Shown here piece by piece: positions 1 to 6,287 of a stretch of 10,312 bases of DNA. The notes below the pieces were generated by a model. That model made no database searches, was not told the DNA's origin, and saw nothing but the letters and a program-made list of their open reading frames with translations. Source of the DNA: Syntrophomonadaceae bacterium (GTDB lineage: Bacteria > Bacillota > Dethiobacteria > PWVN01); contig PWVN01000208.1 of assembly GCA_003561835.1 (NCBI GenBank), positions 1-10,312 of the forward strand. The letters run 5' to 3'. The translations under genes and the position numbers were made by a program. Every line of letters begins with the position of its first letter. The stretch's first letter is position 1.

Positions 1-283
1 CCCGGACGCATTCCAGGATAAAGATGCAGCTGAAGGGAACGGTCACAAAAAAGAAAACCTCTTCCGCCGGGAGCCCCCACCATCGGGTTCCCGTCAGGTA
101 CCTGGAATCAAAAGACCAGTCTCCCCGGCGGGTGGCAAAAGCGTCCCAGGCCACATAAAAGAAGCCGACGACCAGCACCGTCAAAAAAACGGCAGGCCAA
201 CGGCGAAAATAGCTGACCCGGGAATCAAAGGATAGGGACAGGGGGCCGGCGATAATCAACAGGTTAATCCAGGCGTATTTCAT
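1..283 (-). CDS. Lycopene cyclase, CrtYc/CrtYd (CarR) type, N-terminal part
   Basis: Partial gene: the start is inside the window and the 3' end lies beyond base 1. My own translation gives 94 residues beginning MKYAWINLLI. Three hydrophobic segments are visible at about residues 3-18, 29-46 and 74-92. The segment 43-58 (YVAWDAFATRRGDWSF) and the motif LPAEEVFFF at 71-79 match the PxEE signature of the heterodimeric or fused membrane lycopene beta-cyclases found in actinobacteria, archaea, fungi and some other bacteria. The family converts psi ends of lycopene to cyclic ends in the membrane. The ATG at 283 is preferred over the in-frame ATG at 289 because GAGAGGG lies 6 nt before the former and only a base or so before the latter. 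The gene starts 11 nt after the crtE stop, consistent with the last steps of one operon. Whether a second cyclase domain is fused or encoded separately cannot be seen. Confidence 0.85.
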   Translation of the reverse strand, partial: MKYAWINLLIIAGPLSLSFDSRVSYFRRWPAVFLTVLVVGFFYVAWDAFATRRGDWSFDSRYLTGTRWWGLPAEEVFFFVTVPFSCIFILECVR

Positions 284-289
284 CAGCAT

Positions 290-296
290 CCCTCTC
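290..296 (-). promoter_or_regulatory. Ribosome binding site of the lycopene cyclase gene
   Basis: Minus-strand GAGAGGG overlaps the crtE stop codon. It sits 6 nt before the ATG at 283 but abuts the ATG at 289, so it supports the start at 283. The overlap with the crtE stop suggests translational coupling. Confidence 0.55.
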
Positions 297-1353
297 AAGA
301 GTTTCGGTTTAGGCTGTAATCCAGGAGTTCTTCCAGTATTCCCTTATTCTCTGCCGACACATCCAGGGATTTAATCAATGCCCGGGTTCGCCGGGCCATC
401 TTAAGCATTTTCATCTGAACCTGCTCTTTGATGCCCAGAGCAACGACCCGGTCCCTGGTCCACAGGATATCACCCTCGGAGATCTGGGGGTTGCCCATTA
501 TGGTTTTCAGCCGTTCCCGGTCTTCCCCGTCGGCTTTTTGCAGCAGGTAGAGGTAATAGAGGGTCTTCTTCGCCCCCCTGAGGTCGGAGCCCAGGGGTTT
601 GCCCGTCTCTTCCTTTTCCCCGAAGAGCCCCAGTTCATCGTCCTTGATTTGAAAGATGATGCCCAGGTTCTCACCGATTTGGGACAGGGTCTTAAGGACC
701 GGGCCCTCTCTCCCGGCCAGGACGGCCCCCACATAGAAGGGGAGGGAAAAGGTGTAGCGGGCCGTCTTGTAGCGAAAGACGGAGATGATCTTTTCCTCAT
801 CCAGGTCTTCAAAAGAATAGCCCAGGTAGATATCCTGCATCTGGGCCAGGCCCACCAGGAAAACTTCCCGGGTAACAGCGGTATATATCTTATGGCAGAC
901 ATCCGGGGGGATATCCAGGCGGTTGAAAACATCGAAGGCCAGAAAAAAGACCAGGTCCCCGGCGCAGATGCCCATGGAACTGCCAAAGCGTCCGGGATCG
1001 CTGAGGGATATCTCCTCCCCCAGTTCCTGGTACTGGTAGTAGATGGTCTTCCTGCCCCGTCTCGTATCGTCCTGGTCCATGATGTCATCGTGGATGAGGA
1101 AGGCCCCCTGCATGAGCTCCATGGCAACGGCCGCCTCCAGGGCCGCCCGGCTTTCCCCGCCCGCAAACATGCGGTAGGCCAGCATGATAAGCCCCCCGCG
1201 GACCATCTTGCCGCTGCCGGAAAAATCCTGCAGGCGCTCCAGGAAATCTTTGCCCCAGGGTTCCACGGAACGGAAATGGCCCTCCTGTTCTTTCAGGTAC
1301 TCCTGCAGGGCGGATTTAATTCTTGGCCTTTGCTCTTTGAAATACTCCAGCAT
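295..1353 (-). CDS. crtE: Geranylgeranyl diphosphate synthase (polyprenyl synthetase family)
   Basis: 352 residues, a normal length for trans-prenyltransferases. It should condense IPP with allylic diphosphates in the cytoplasm to supply GGPP for CrtB. The first Asp-rich motif is DDIMD at 89-93, preceded by His88 and followed by TRRGRKT at 97-103. The second is KDDELG at 237-242, where the last Asp of the usual DDxxD is Gly, a form I recall from archaeal-type GGPP synthases. The segment GKPLGSDLRGAKKTL (251-265) is the conserved binding loop. The N-terminal GKxxRGG (49-54) replaces the commoner GKRxRP. DDIMD has no two-residue insertion, so it is not the typical bacterial type II form. The ATG at 1353 is supported by a strong ribosome binding site 8 nt upstream, and no other ATG occurs before residue 50. 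The gene therefore begins 38 bp inside crtB. The product chain length (C15, C20 or longer) is inferred from neighbouring crtB, not proven. Confidence 0.88.
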   Translation of the reverse strand: MLEYFKEQRPRIKSALQEYLKEQEGHFRSVEPWGKDFLERLQDFSGSGKMVRGGLIMLAYRMFAGGESRAALEAAVAMELMQGAFLIHDDIMDQDDTRRGRKTIYYQYQELGEEISLSDPGRFGSSMGICAGDLVFFLAFDVFNRLDIPPDVCHKIYTAVTREVFLVGLAQMQDIYLGYSFEDLDEEKIISVFRYKTARYTFSLPFYVGAVLAGREGPVLKTLSQIGENLGIIFQIKDDELGLFGEKEETGKPLGSDLRGAKKTLYYLYLLQKADGEDRERLKTIMGNPQISEGDILWTRDRVVALGIKEQVQMKMLKMARRTRALIKSLDVSAENKGILEELLDYSLNRNS

Positions 1354-2185
1354 GGGTTGTGCCTCTCCCCGTAAAGATTCTCAAGGTATTGCCGGCAATC
1401 TGCAGCAGGATCCTTCCCCGGGAGGGCTTTACCTTCCGGGTGTAAACCACCAGGGGGTCCCGTTGAATTACCAGGCCTGTCCACTTGTACATGTCGGAAG
1501 CCGTCTTGATGGGGATCAGGTAGCGTTTCGGAATGTAGGCGTAGCCCCTCTCCGCCTCCTCCTGCCATTGAAAATAGTAGTGAAGCATCTTGCCAATGAA
1601 GCCCTTAAAAGCCCGCGGGTCCTTCCGGGCCCCCTCCTCCTGCAGGAGGGCGGGGTCCAGCCCTTGAAGGGGCAGGTAAATCCTCCCCAGTTCCAGGTCT
1701 TCCTGGATATCCCTGATGAAATTGATCATCTGCATGGCCCTGCCCTGCATCATGGCATAGGGGTAGGCCTGCTCCGGCAGGCCCATGATGCGGGCCATGT
1801 AGAGGCCGATGACTTCCGCCGAACCATATATGTAGTGGAGGGTTTCCTCCAGGGACCCGTAACGGGATTTGCCCAAGTCCAGGGCCATGGAATGCAGAAA
1901 GGCCTCCGTCCAGGCGGGGTCAAACTCGAGCCTTCCGGCCAGTTCCACAAAGGAATCGATGACCAGGTCCCCAGAGGGGCCCTGCTCCAGGGCCTGACGG
2001 TACAGGGAAACGAAAGCCTCAAAACCCTCCCGGTCCGGGGGGACCTGGTCCACAAAATCATCGGCCACCCGGACAAACCCGTAGAGCCTGAAGACATCCT
2101 CCCTCACATCCCTGGGGAAAAAGATGCTGGAGGTAAAATAGGTCCTGCTGCCTTTTTTGAAAATTTGACGCAGCCTTTCGTTCAT
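1316..2185 (-). CDS. crtB: Phytoene synthase (squalene/phytoene synthase family)
   Basis: 289 residues, typical length. It should join two GGPP molecules head to head through prephytoene diphosphate to give phytoene, as a membrane-associated cytoplasmic enzyme. The N-terminal region has SRTYFTSSIFFP (13-24) and the first Asp motif DDFVD (42-46). The middle has YGSAEVIGLYMARIMG (120-135). The second Asp motif region NFIRDIQEDLELGRIYLP spans 155-172, with R158, D159 and D163 as the expected Mg-diphosphate ligands. Its ATG overlaps the crtI TGA stop as ATGA (2182-2185), classic translational coupling, and its 3' end overlaps crtE by 38 bp. A C30 diapophytoene synthase is a formal alternative, but the adjacent GGPP-synthase-like gene and lycopene cyclase favour C40. 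Confidence 0.92.
   Translation of the reverse strand: MNERLRQIFKKGSRTYFTSSIFFPRDVREDVFRLYGFVRVADDFVDQVPPDREGFEAFVSLYRQALEQGPSGDLVIDSFVELAGRLEFDPAWTEAFLHSMALDLGKSRYGSLEETLHYIYGSAEVIGLYMARIMGLPEQAYPYAMMQGRAMQMINFIRDIQEDLELGRIYLPLQGLDPALLQEEGARKDPRAFKGFIGKMLHYYFQWQEEAERGYAYIPKRYLIPIKTASDMYKWTGLVIQRDPLVVYTRKVKPSRGRILLQIAGNTLRIFTGRGTTHAGVFQRAKAKN
1362..1370 (-). promoter_or_regulatory. Ribosome binding site of crtE, inside crtB
   Basis: Minus-strand GGGGAGAGG with 8 nt to the crtE ATG at 1353. It lies entirely within the 3' end of crtB and fixes the overlapping start, suggesting coupled translation of the two enzymes. Confidence 0.6.
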
Positions 2186-3657
2186 GCCAGATCCTTTCCC
2201 ATCAGGTCCGTTACTACCCGGGATGAAATTATGACCATGGGAACCCCCACCCCGGGATGGTTGTACTGGCCGGTATAGTAGAGGTTCTGAAGCTTCCTGC
2301 TCTTATGGGCGGGACGGTAAACCGCCGTTTGTTTCAGGGTGTGGGCCAGTCCCAGGGCCGTGCCCCGGTAGGCGTTGTAATCCCGGCTGAAATCCTCCAG
2401 GGAGTACAGCCGTTTTACCCTGAGGGAGTCGCGAATGGACTCTCCCACCAGTTCCTCAAAATGGTCCATGGCCGCAGTAAAGGCCTTCTCCCGGATCTCT
2501 GGGTCATCCGGAAGGCCGGCCGCCAGGGGAATCAGGAGGAAGATATTTTCACAGCCCCGGGGGGCAACGGTGGAATCCGTCCGGGAGGAGCATCCCACAT
2601 AGTAGCAGGGTTCCTCCGGCCAGGCGGGTTGGTCAAAGATCTGCCGGAAATGATTGCCCCAAACTTCAGTGAAGTAGAGGTTGTGGTGGGCCAGCCTGTC
2701 GATTCGTTTCCCCACTCCCAGGTACGCCAGCAGCATGGACGGAGCGATTACTTTCTTCTGCCAGTAGGCCCGGGGGTAGGACTGCTTGTGCCGCGGCAGG
2801 AGCTCCGTCTCTGCATGGGGGTAGTCGGCATTGACCAGGACGGCATCGGCGGGAAAATCTCCCTGAGGGGTGGATACCCCCACTACCCGGTTGCCTTCCA
2901 GGATAATTCCAGCAGCGGGAGTATTGAAATGGAATTTAACCCCCATCTCCAGGGCCAGTTTTTCCAAGGCCCGGACCACCTGCCCCATCCCTCCCCAGGG
3001 GTACCAGACCCCCAGGTTGAAATCCACATGAGACATGAGGGAATACAAGGCAGGGGCATTGTAGGGGCTGTTCCCCAGAAAGACCATGGCATATTCCAGA
3101 ATCTGCCGGGCCCTGCGGTCCTGAAAATACTTCTTTACATGGGCGTCCAGGGGCGAGAGGAGGTCCAACTTCAGCCCTTCGGTAACCATGCGGCGGTTCA
3201 TGAACTGCTTCAGCGAGTGGTAGTGCACATACATGAATTCCTTCATGGCGGTATCATATTTGTACCTGGCCATGTCCAGGTAAGAGGAAAGGCGCTCCCC
3301 GCCCTTTTCCTCAAAGCCTGCAAAAACCTCTTTGTTGTGGGCCGCGTCGGAATTGATGTCCACGACTTCCTGAGGGCTAAAAAAGACCCGGTAGAAAGGG
3401 TCCAGTTTGACCAGTTCGTAATAGTCCTTGAGGTTCCTGCCGAAAAGAGCAAAAAAACTTTCGAAGACTTCCGGCATCAGGTACCAGGAAGGGCCCATAT
3501 CAAAGATAAACCCGTCCTTCTCCCAAACCCGGGCCCTTCCCCCCGGCATCTCATTCTTTTCCAGAACCGTTACCCGAAAACCCTGACGGGCCAGCAGGGA
3601 TGCTGCCGTAAGCCCCCCAAAGCCTGCTCCCACCACCACCGCATTCTTTTCCGCCAT
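2182..3657 (-). CDS. crtI: Phytoene desaturase (CrtI family)
   Basis: 491 residues, the usual size. The family is FAD-dependent and membrane-associated and introduces double bonds into phytoene, usually to lycopene or neurosporene. The N-terminus has the dinucleotide-binding fold: VVVGAGFGG at 7-15, the ribose-binding acid E33, then MPGGRA at 37-42 and FDMGPSWYLMPE at 52-63. The C-terminal FAD/substrate signature is at about 460-475 (YYTGQYNHPGVGVPM). A strong site, AGGAGGT, lies 4 nt before the ATG at 3657. The gene follows the tocopherol-cyclase-like gene after 41 bp and overlaps crtB by 4 bp. The number of desaturation steps cannot be read from the sequence. The lycopene cyclase downstream suggests lycopene as the product. 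A CrtN/CrtD-type relative is less likely given the context. Confidence 0.92.
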   Translation of the reverse strand: MAEKNAVVVGAGFGGLTAASLLARQGFRVTVLEKNEMPGGRARVWEKDGFIFDMGPSWYLMPEVFESFFALFGRNLKDYYELVKLDPFYRVFFSPQEVVDINSDAAHNKEVFAGFEEKGGERLSSYLDMARYKYDTAMKEFMYVHYHSLKQFMNRRMVTEGLKLDLLSPLDAHVKKYFQDRRARQILEYAMVFLGNSPYNAPALYSLMSHVDFNLGVWYPWGGMGQVVRALEKLALEMGVKFHFNTPAAGIILEGNRVVGVSTPQGDFPADAVLVNADYPHAETELLPRHKQSYPRAYWQKKVIAPSMLLAYLGVGKRIDRLAHHNLYFTEVWGNHFRQIFDQPAWPEEPCYYVGCSSRTDSTVAPRGCENIFLLIPLAAGLPDDPEIREKAFTAAMDHFEELVGESIRDSLRVKRLYSLEDFSRDYNAYRGTALGLAHTLKQTAVYRPAHKSRKLQNLYYTGQYNHPGVGVPMVIISSRVVTDLMGKDLA

Positions 3658-3698
3658 GAGTACCTCCTGCCTGATTTCTCAAAAGAGGGTTGAAGTCC

Positions 3699-4781
3699 CT
3701 ATCTACCCCTTAATTTCGACTTCCTTCCCGGCATTCCTTCCAGGGGATAACTATTTTCCACGGGCATCAGGACCTGCCCGGCTTCCCAGCATGACGGGTT
3801 GGCCTCGCCATCCAGGACCAGCATCTGCCGGCCGCCGTATTCGATGCCTGCACAGTTTCCTTCATCGCTAAAAAGCCTGTTTCCCTTTCCGTCCTCAAGC
3901 ACAACCTTTACCCGCCCCAGCAGGTTCTCCTGGACCAGGGGAACCATCCGGCCGTCCCTGGGGCCGTGCAGGAGAATGAACTTCTTCGGGTCCGTCCAGG
4001 TTTCCAGCGTCAGGGTATGGGAAGCATTCCGGACCCGGATGCGGACGTCCCGGCCGGCCTGTTCAATGCGACAGCGGCTGCGGTTCATGGTGGTGAAGGG
4101 GTAAAATCTGCCTTCCACCGTCATGCCGATGAGAAAGCCCCTGAAGCTGGTCATGAGGAAGGGAATGTGAGCCAGGGAACAGGTAAGGGAGGCGCGGCTT
4201 TTGGTGAAGTTGTTGCTCTGAACCCAGATCCAGGAGTGGGGGAAGGCGCTTCCCCAGTTCTTCTCCACATACCCCCGGCCGCCGCTGAAATCGATTTTGT
4301 CTCCATTCACCTCCAGGCTGCCCTGCAGGTCCATATCCAGGGCGCACACCTGGCTGTAGCACTGCATCCTGGGGATGTAGTTGTAAAAGCCCATGCTGCC
4401 GGGATTCAATACCGTATCGGGCCAGGTGACCACGTTCCTGAATTCGATACGGCCCCGGACCCTTACCCCCGTGTCCTCCGCCTGCAGGTGAAGCCTGTCC
4501 AGGGAAAAGCGGCTGCCTCCGACGGAAACGTCAAAGGCGTTTTTCCGGGCCTTGAAGGCATGAACCGGATGGGACAGGTAACGGAAATAGGCCCTTGTGC
4601 CGTGAACCAGCTGCAGGAAACTGTGGGAGGCACCCTCCGCAGCCCCCAGAACAATGCCCGGGATGAAGGCAAAGGCGTGCTTCTCAGTGGGGTCCACAAT
4701 CTTGAAATACCAGCCCTCAAAAAAATTTCTTTTCCTGCCGCGGCCGTGAAACAAATCCGGATAGCGTTTTCGAAGAATCAT
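3699..4781 (-). CDS. Tocopherol-cyclase-like protein
   Basis: 360 residues from the start chosen here. The frame stays open upstream to 4997, but that part overlaps the TspO-like gene. The ATG at 4781 has AGGAG 7 nt upstream and begins the family-like N-terminus. Recognisable blocks are NFFEGWYFKIVD (19-30), AFAFIPGIVLG (36-46), GYVEKNWGSAFPHSWIWVQS (170-189) and near the end GNCAGIEYGGR (308-318). These match the tocopherol cyclase (VTE1) family, a lipocalin-like beta-barrel fold. I see no signal peptide. In plants and cyanobacteria the enzyme closes the chromanol ring of phytyl benzoquinols. No other tocopherol gene is visible here, so the substrate is unknown. Position within the crt operon suggests a carotenoid or prenyl-quinone substrate, possibly with proton-initiated chemistry like that of carotenoid hydratase CrtC. 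This is inference; the family call is firm. Confidence 0.82.
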   Translation of the reverse strand: MILRKRYPDLFHGRGRKRNFFEGWYFKIVDPTEKHAFAFIPGIVLGAAEGASHSFLQLVHGTRAYFRYLSHPVHAFKARKNAFDVSVGGSRFSLDRLHLQAEDTGVRVRGRIEFRNVVTWPDTVLNPGSMGFYNYIPRMQCYSQVCALDMDLQGSLEVNGDKIDFSGGRGYVEKNWGSAFPHSWIWVQSNNFTKSRASLTCSLAHIPFLMTSFRGFLIGMTVEGRFYPFTTMNRSRCRIEQAGRDVRIRVRNASHTLTLETWTDPKKFILLHGPRDGRMVPLVQENLLGRVKVVLEDGKGNRLFSDEGNCAGIEYGGRQMLVLDGEANPSCWEAGQVLMPVENSYPLEGMPGRKSKLRGR

Positions 4782-4788
4782 AGGTCTG

Positions 4789-4793
4789 CTCCT
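4789..4793 (-). promoter_or_regulatory. Ribosome binding site that sets the tocopherol-cyclase-like start
   Basis: Minus-strand AGGAG with 7 nt to the ATG at 4781. It supports the internal start over the longer open frame running back to 4997. Confidence 0.6.
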
Positions 4794-4878
4794 GTCGTGT
4801 AAGTCAAATATCTGCCTTTGATGAAAGATTTCCTGTGAATAAAGATCCCACAAAACTGCAGCAACCCGGGATGCCCCC

Positions 4879-5658
4879 TCAACCTCTCCGAGGGGCAAAC
4901 TCCCGGTATAGCAGAAAGCCAAAGAGGGCCAGGGAAAGGGCCAGGGCCACCAGTATGCTGAAGGAAGTATTGGGCTCTGCCAACCTCTTGGCGCCAATGC
5001 CTATGTAAGCCCAGACAAAGACCAGCAAGTAGGCCGCATCCTTTTGCAACCGGGTATTCATGAAGGCTACCAGGGCCCCCACCAGAAGGACCACCACCAT
5101 CCAGAAGACCTCCGGGAGCCCGAAACCCTGCCAGCCGATGCTGACCAGGTAGGTGGTGGCATTGGCGATGGTGGCCACGGATATCCAGCCGAAGTAGACA
5201 CTGAAGGGGATGTGGGCCAGGTAGAATTCTCCCCGGGAAGCGGGTTTCTCCCTGTTGTTTAGCCTTATGTAGATGAGGGCCAGGGAGACGAAGATGAGGA
5301 CCATCAACAGAAGAGAAAGGCCAATCCGGTCATAATGCCAGGCAAAGATCCACGCCATGTTGAACAGGGAAGAGGCGGCAAAATAGAACCCCACCCTGTC
5401 CAGGACTTCTTCCGGTGCCGGTTTTCCTCCGAAGAGACCCCTGGCCTGGTAGATGACAAAGGCCGCCAGGAGCAGGTAGATCACCGCCCAGATGGCAAAG
5501 GTGAAGGCCGCCGGAGCGAAGAGGTTGGGGTAGGAGTCGGAAACCTCCCCCGTGGTGATCCCGTTGATGGGCAGGGCATTGGCCAGGGCATTGACGGCCA
5601 CCACCCCCACCAGAGCAGCGATATTGACCAGCTGCACGATTTTCCAGTTCTTCTTCAT
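4879..5658 (-). CDS. TspO/MBR-like (tryptophan-rich sensory protein family) membrane protein
   Basis: 259 residues from the ATG at 5658. The open frame continues upstream, but there it is a shadow of the PlsY-like gene. GGGAGGG lies 8 nt before this ATG. About seven or eight hydrophobic helices are visible, roughly at residues 8-28, 47-70, 90-107, 112-132, 147-170, 182-200, 208-223 and 231-252. YPNLFAPAAFTFAIWAVIYL (43-62) and FGWISVATIANAT (156-168), together with many Trp residues, resemble the enlarged TspO/MBR relatives; classical TspO is about 160 residues with five helices. TspO binds porphyrins and related ligands, and in Rhodobacter it modulates photopigment and carotenoid gene expression. 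Here a sensing, trafficking or stress role tied to pigment synthesis is plausible but unproven. Its start overlaps the previous stop as TAATG. Family membership is fairly secure; function is open. Confidence 0.72.
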   Translation of the reverse strand: MKKNWKIVQLVNIAALVGVVAVNALANALPINGITTGEVSDSYPNLFAPAAFTFAIWAVIYLLLAAFVIYQARGLFGGKPAPEEVLDRVGFYFAASSLFNMAWIFAWHYDRIGLSLLLMVLIFVSLALIYIRLNNREKPASRGEFYLAHIPFSVYFGWISVATIANATTYLVSIGWQGFGLPEVFWMVVVLLVGALVAFMNTRLQKDAAYLLVFVWAYIGIGAKRLAEPNTSFSILVALALSLALFGFLLYREFAPRRG

Positions 5659-6287
5659 TAAGAAATCCCTCCCGATATGGTATTTTTTTTTCGCAATACT
5701 GCAATTTCCTTTCCGTGTTTCCACACCAGGACTCCCGCATTGAGAACCCAAAGAAGCAGCAAAGCCCGGTCCTGGAGGAGAATATAGGCCAGGGCTGCCA
5801 TCATTCCCCAAAAGAGCCTCTGGGCGTCCTCTTCCGGGGTGGCGGCCCCCTTCTTTTGCAGGAATCTGGCCAGGGAGAAGAGAGCAAAGGAGGTACCCAT
5901 GATGGTTGGCACCACCCATTCCGTCAGGGCCGACCAAACGCCAAAGGTGACGGCAATGGCCTTGCCTCCCGAGAATTTCATGAAGGGCGAGAAGGCGTGG
6001 CCCAGGACAGGAGCTATGGCCAGGAGGGTCAGTTCCCCGGGAGCAAACAATCCGCTGCGGGCGATGAAAACCAGGGGGACAAAGCCCTTCAAATAGTCCA
6101 GAAACAGGCCCGCCATACCATAGCGCCAGCCTGCGGCCCGCCACAGATTGACAGCTCCTGGATTGCCGTCCCTTACCTTCTTGAGGTCCTTCCCCCGACC
6201 CTTTGCCAGCCAGAAGGAAAACATCAAAGACCCCAGCAGGTATTCCAGAACAAAAAGGGAAATGAATAACCCTGCTCTAATCCCCAT
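5658..6287 (-). CDS. Divergent PlsY-like acyltransferase (acyl-phosphate family)
   Basis: 209 residues, multi-helix membrane protein of typical PlsY length. PlsY transfers an acyl group from acyl-phosphate to glycerol-3-phosphate at the inner membrane. All three family blocks can be placed: GSLMFSFWLAKG (19-30) followed by VRDGNPGAVNLWR (38-50); LDYLKG (63-68); and GHAFSPFMKFSGGKAIAVTFG (about 96-116). They differ from the usual SGNxGATNxLR and FKGGKGVAT blocks: Asp for Ser, Val for Thr, Ser for Lys and Ala for Gly. The Asn, Arg, Asp, His and GGK positions remain. It overlaps the glycosyltransferase gene by 11 bp and the TspO-like gene by 1 bp, so it is expressed with pigment genes. A GGAGGAG lies 11 nt before the ATG, slightly far. 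It may be a housekeeping PlsY, but divergence and context suggest a specialised acceptor such as a glycosylated carotenoid (inference). Confidence 0.75.
   Translation of the reverse strand: MGIRAGLFISLFVLEYLLGSLMFSFWLAKGRGKDLKKVRDGNPGAVNLWRAAGWRYGMAGLFLDYLKGFVPLVFIARSGLFAPGELTLLAIAPVLGHAFSPFMKFSGGKAIAVTFGVWSALTEWVVPTIMGTSFALFSLARFLQKKGAATPEEDAQRLFWGMMAALAYILLQDRALLLLWVLNAGVLVWKHGKEIAVLRKKNTISGGIS
5667..5673 (-). promoter_or_regulatory. Ribosome binding site that sets the TspO-like start
   Basis: Minus-strand GGGAGGG, 8 nt before the ATG at 5658. It lies inside the last codons of the PlsY-like gene and selects this start over in-frame codons further upstream. Confidence 0.6.

Noticed and set aside
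1184..2278. Plus-strand open frame of 364 codons opposite crtB and the crtE start
   Set aside because: Antisense shadow of crtB; low-complexity translation rich in Gly, Pro, Leu and Gln with no domain.
2257..3693. Long plus-strand open frame of 478 codons opposite crtI
   Set aside because: Its translation lacks any recognisable domain and it is fully antisense to a gene with clear FAD and C-terminal signatures. GC-rich codon use readily leaves the opposite frame open.
4836..4864. Possible internal promoter on the minus strand before the tocopherol-cyclase-like gene (TTGCTG, 17 nt, TATTCA)
   Set aside because: The spacing is right but the -10 matches only three of six consensus bases, so I do not list it. 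The 97-bp gap still makes an internal promoter conceivable.
4782..4997. 72-codon N-terminal extension of the tocopherol-cyclase-like protein
   Set aside because: It overlaps the TspO-like coding region, is not like the family, and a good ribosome binding site supports the start at 4781.
5659..6144. N-terminal extension of the TspO-like protein in the same frame
   Set aside because: It is an out-of-frame reading of the PlsY-like gene; MKKNW at 5658 has its own strong ribosome binding site and fits the helix pattern.
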